A DNA stretch of 17,335 nt from Pavlovales sp. CCMP2436 (taxonomy: Eukaryota; Haptophyta; Pavlovophyceae; Pavlovales): the NCBI GenBank assembly GCA_026770615.1, contig MU631342.1, positions 179,990 to 197,324 of the forward strand, given 5' to 3'. The notes below the pieces were generated by a model. That model ran no database searches and was not told the origin of the DNA. It saw nothing but the letters and a program-made list of their open reading frames with translations. The first letter of the stretch is position 1. Each line of letters starts with the position of its first letter. Both the position numbers and the translations under genes were made by a program. Below, piece after piece: positions 15,135-17,335 of the stretch.

Positions 15135-16404
15135 CTGGCACCGACGGACGCGGTCGCCCTGGCGCCGACAGCCTTCGCCGGCGCCAAGCGCGCGCTGATC
15201 GACGTGCGTTCTTACCCCCGCCCACTGGTGCCGCCTCGGCTGACCCGTCCGATCAACGTGCTGTCCGTGCCGACAAGCGCGGCAGGGCCGCTGGCGATCG
15301 TTAGCTGAGCCTGAAACGGGGAGGATGGCGTCACTCGTGCGTGTGCTTATGCTGTGCCCCCCCCCCCCCCCCTCCACCTCCCTACCCGGCCCCTCCCTAT
15401 CCATAGACGTTGAAAGAGGAGTACGCCTCCATGTTCAGCCCGATGCGCAAAGAGTTCTACGTGAGCGACGTCGCCTTCCGCGACCCGCTGATCCAGATCT
15501 CCGGTCTCGCCAAGTATCAGGACAATGTAGATCTGCTCGGCGGCCGGAACGCGCTGGGTAAGTTCCTCTTTAAGGACGCGTCCATCGAGTTGCACGATGT
15601 GGCCGAGTGCCCCGATGACCCGCTCCGGCTGACTACGCGCTGGACCTTGCAGCTCTGCATGAAGGTACAGCCTCTCTCTCTCTCTTTTGTTTGTTTGTTT
15701 GTTTGTTTATAATACTAGTTCTTTAACGCCTCCCCACTTGCAGCCCCTGTCGGGGCCCTGTCGGGGGCTTAAGGGCATGGAACCACGGCATTATGAGCTG
15801 TAGAATTCGGTCAAAACGCTAATATATTACTGTACTGATTGGGATTCAAGCTGGCGTCTGACTGTCCTAATAAAAGTTGTGATAATATGTACACGTACAA
15901 TAGGTACTGCCTTGGCAGCCCTACGCGCGCTTCACAGGTGTCAGCCAGTACACGCTCAACGAGCAAGCGCAAGTGCTGAGCCAGCAGGACTACTGGGATT
16001 CGCTCAACTTAAAGGACGGCAGCTACGCGACCCGCTCTCCACTCAGCGCCCTGGCCGACTTCGCTGCACAGCTTTTCGTCAACGCTGGCCCCGAGCTCCT
16101 CCCCTATTTGCTCCTCCGCAGAGCCGACAGCTATGACGTCCGCCGCTACGCCAAGCCGCCGCCGCAGCGCGTGGTCGCGGCGGGGGGGACGTCGGGGGAC
16201 GTCGCCTCCACCGTCATCGTCGCCACCCTCACGGAGGGCACGAGCACCTCCGCGGTGAGCGAGGCCGCGGCCAGTTTGCGCAGGTTGGCGGAGAGTGACG
16301 GGCTCGTCACCCTGCCCGGGCACTGGGCTGCTTTTGGCGCCGCTAAAGATGAGGTGTGGGTCGGACTCAAGGACGACGCGCGCGAGCTCTGGCCCACGGC
16401 CTGA
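15006..16404 (+). CDS. Plastid DUF2358 plus SOUL-like heme-binding family protein, three exons
   Basis: Exons 15006-15203, 15407-15664 and 15904-16404 give 318 aa; both introns are phase 0. Intron 1 (GAC/GTGCGT ... CCATAG) has a poly-C run; intron 2 (AAG/GTACAG ... ACAATAG) has CT and TTTG microsatellites and a dispersed repeat copy. Residues 1-43 are a bipartite plastid presequence nearly the same as the glutaredoxin's (MRLCHCVWAFALAAL, then VRA/FGSP). Residues 67-185 match DUF2358 style: YVSDVAFRDPLIQISGLAKYQ, TTRWTLQL, LPWQPYARFTGVSQYTL and a terminal DYWD. Residues 226-318 look like a SOUL domain: DSYDVRRYA near the start and DEVWVGL near the end. The middle of SOUL, normally about 180 aa, appears missing, so heme binding is uncertain. 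Plants have DUF2358-SOUL fusions in the chloroplast, which supports a thylakoid or plastoglobule-linked role by inference. Confidence 0.85.
15683..15710 (+). repeat. (TTTG)n microsatellite in intron 2
   Basis: A CT-rich run then about five TTTG units just after the intron 2 donor of the DUF2358-SOUL gene. Confidence 0.8.
15841..15865 (+). repeat. Dispersed short repeat, intronic copy
   Basis: The 25 bp are unchanged from 5365-5389 (core TTCAAGCTGGCGTCTGACTG); the preceding ACTGAT is also shared. It lies in intron 2 of the DUF2358-SOUL gene, 39 bp before the acceptor. Confidence 0.85.
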
Positions 16405-16727
16405 GCCTGCGCACCTACATGTAGTACCGGAGCAAGAGAATCCGGGTCGAGGTGATGCCGATCAGCTACAGCTTTTAAAATAAGTTAGTTAACAAGTTAG
16501 TGAGACGAACACAATTATTGTAAAAAAATAAGTATACTCGAATGTGAATAATTTCGCATGCAGCACGGGAATTGCCCGCAAAGGCGCCAGGCCTGAACCT
16601 CTACCATTAATAAGTACATACACAACGTATTATAATTTGCTACAACCATAGACGACCGTTGATCGGACACCTGATGACCAGGCCAACGTTCACCACGCCG
16701 AAATGTTAAAAATGGTTAGCACGCGCG

Positions 16728-16859
16728 TCACGCGCCGCCGCGCCGCCTGAGCTCGTCGAAGTAGCGGCTGCGCCAGTAGGACGCACTATGCCACGGCTCA
16801 GCACCTTCACCCGCGGTACCGCCGGCGCTGCTGCCGATTTTTTTCGGGGTGGGATGCAT
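16728..16859 (-). CDS. Short open frame, possible last exon of an unknown gene
   Basis: A minus-strand frame of 43 codons from an ATG at 16859 to a TGA at 16728-16730. Its GC-rich, aromatic and charged C-terminus (SYWRSRYFDELRRR) looks more protein-like than the surrounding AT-rich DNA. An acceptor-like TCGGCAG ends at about 16834, so it may be a terminal exon rather than a complete small gene. I recognise no family, and chance cannot be ruled out at this length. Confidence 0.25.
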   Translation of the reverse strand: MHPTPKKIGSSAGGTAGEGAEPWHSASYWRSRYFDELRRRGGA

Positions 16860-17001
16860 GTAAGTTATATTCGAATATATTATTCCTTAAACATAATTAC
16901 CGTTATTTTTGTTACTCTTATTTGCGGATGCAGGGAAGCAACGGGTGGTACCACCCCCTCGGGCTTTTGTTTTCGCACGTTTGCATATGTACAGGCGCGC
17001 G

Positions 17002-17249
17002 TATGGTGAAAGGAACGAGGCTGCGGCTGCGGGCTTTACGCCCATACATTTAGTTTTTTAGACTGCGTTTACTAAAAAATCAGACTGTGGGTTGCAGTTG
17101 GGCAAATCCAGAGAGCATTTTATCTTTACATTATTGAATCATAATTCATTCTCTTAATAACCCCCTCCCTCTCCCCTGCACATACTATATATTACTATAT
17201 GCACTTACGGTGAGAAAAACGCGGCTGCTGCTGGCTTTGCACCCATGCC
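17002..17249 (+). repeat. Repeated subtelomeric block, two copies
   Basis: 17002-17047 and 17207-17249 align in direct orientation with scattered differences: GGTGA, a run of A and G, then CGGCTG.(C/T)G, GGCTTT and CCCAT. They are about 205 bp apart, just inside the terminal repeat. Confidence 0.6.
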
Positions 17250-17295
17250 AGAAGCGGGCGGCACAGCGGGGCTCGGGGCATAACCCGCTGTACAC

Positions 17296-17335
17296 GGGTT
17301 GGGGTTGGGGTTGGGGTTGGGGTTGGGGTTGGGGT
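17296..17335 (+). repeat. TTGGGG telomere-like terminal array
   Basis: Five full GGGGTT units plus partial units run to the last base of the window. The G-rich strand reads 5' to 3' toward the end, the orientation expected of a right-hand telomere. The array is short (40 bp) because the window stops there, so an internal telomere-like tract cannot be excluded. Confidence 0.75.

Larger units (their letters stand above)
16405..17295. other. Subtelomeric flank
   Basis: Between the last clear gene and the terminal repeat the sequence is mostly AT-rich. It holds one short open frame (16728-16859, minus strand) and a repeated block (17002-17047 and 17207-17249). No full gene is supported. Confidence 0.55.

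Noticed and set aside
14817..15404. 195-codon minus-strand frame
   Set aside because: Arg/Gly-rich, spans the MITE end and antisense of the presequence exon and its intron; not coherent with any gene.

Overview
This is a nuclear chromosome-end window from a unicellular, secondary-plastid alga of the red lineage; a haptophyte is my best guess. The evidence is GC-rich coding sequence with short spliceosomal introns (GT-AG, with branch-like CTAAC or TACTAAC), two presequences built as a signal peptide followed by a Phe-starting transit peptide (the cleavage region reads VRA/FGSP, as in red-derived complex plastids), a probable flagellar Pro-Gly-rich protein, and a TTGGGG tandem array running to the last base with the G-rich strand pointing outward, as at a telomere. 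The species is not identifiable from sequence alone.

Layout. 1-494: relics of dispersed repeats and a perfect 17-bp-arm hairpin. 495-1628 (-): a protein with two HNH/zinc-finger-like modules. 1734-3811: no convincing gene; a GT microsatellite, palindromes and dispersed repeats. 3812-4264 (-): small PG-rich (STPGR-like) protein. 4657-5184: a foldback element that is almost all inverted repeat. 5185-5643: dispersed repeats. 5644-6432 (-): mitochondrial adrenodoxin-type ferredoxin with an unusual helical N-terminal extension, divergent from 6612-7461 (+): an RGG-box protein with one intron; 179 bp separate their start codons. 8197-13055: a complete DNA transposon of about 4.86 kb with matching terminal inverted repeats, carrying a hAT-like transposase that has two zinc fingers and, unusually, a C-terminal chromodomain. 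One intron of this gene is nearly pure trinucleotide microsatellite, and a single-base frameshift interrupts the second zinc finger. 13134-13721 (-): plastid glutaredoxin. 14424-14959: a MITE-like element. 15006-16404 (+): plastid DUF2358-SOUL protein (3 exons). 16405-17295: subtelomeric sequence with a short open frame and a repeated block. 17296-17335: telomere-like repeat.

How the parts relate. The glutaredoxin and the DUF2358-SOUL gene are head-to-head and begin with nearly the same plastid presequence (about 43 codons plus about 40 bp of 5' leader), although the mature proteins are unrelated. A phase-0 intron follows the presequence region of the second gene. This looks like duplication of a targeting cassette onto a different gene, with a MITE end lying only about 10 bp upstream of the duplicated block. 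The right end of the chromodomain transposon lies about 80 bp from the glutaredoxin stop codon. The strongest candidates for something undescribed are the chromodomain-hAT transposon and the duplicated targeting presequence.
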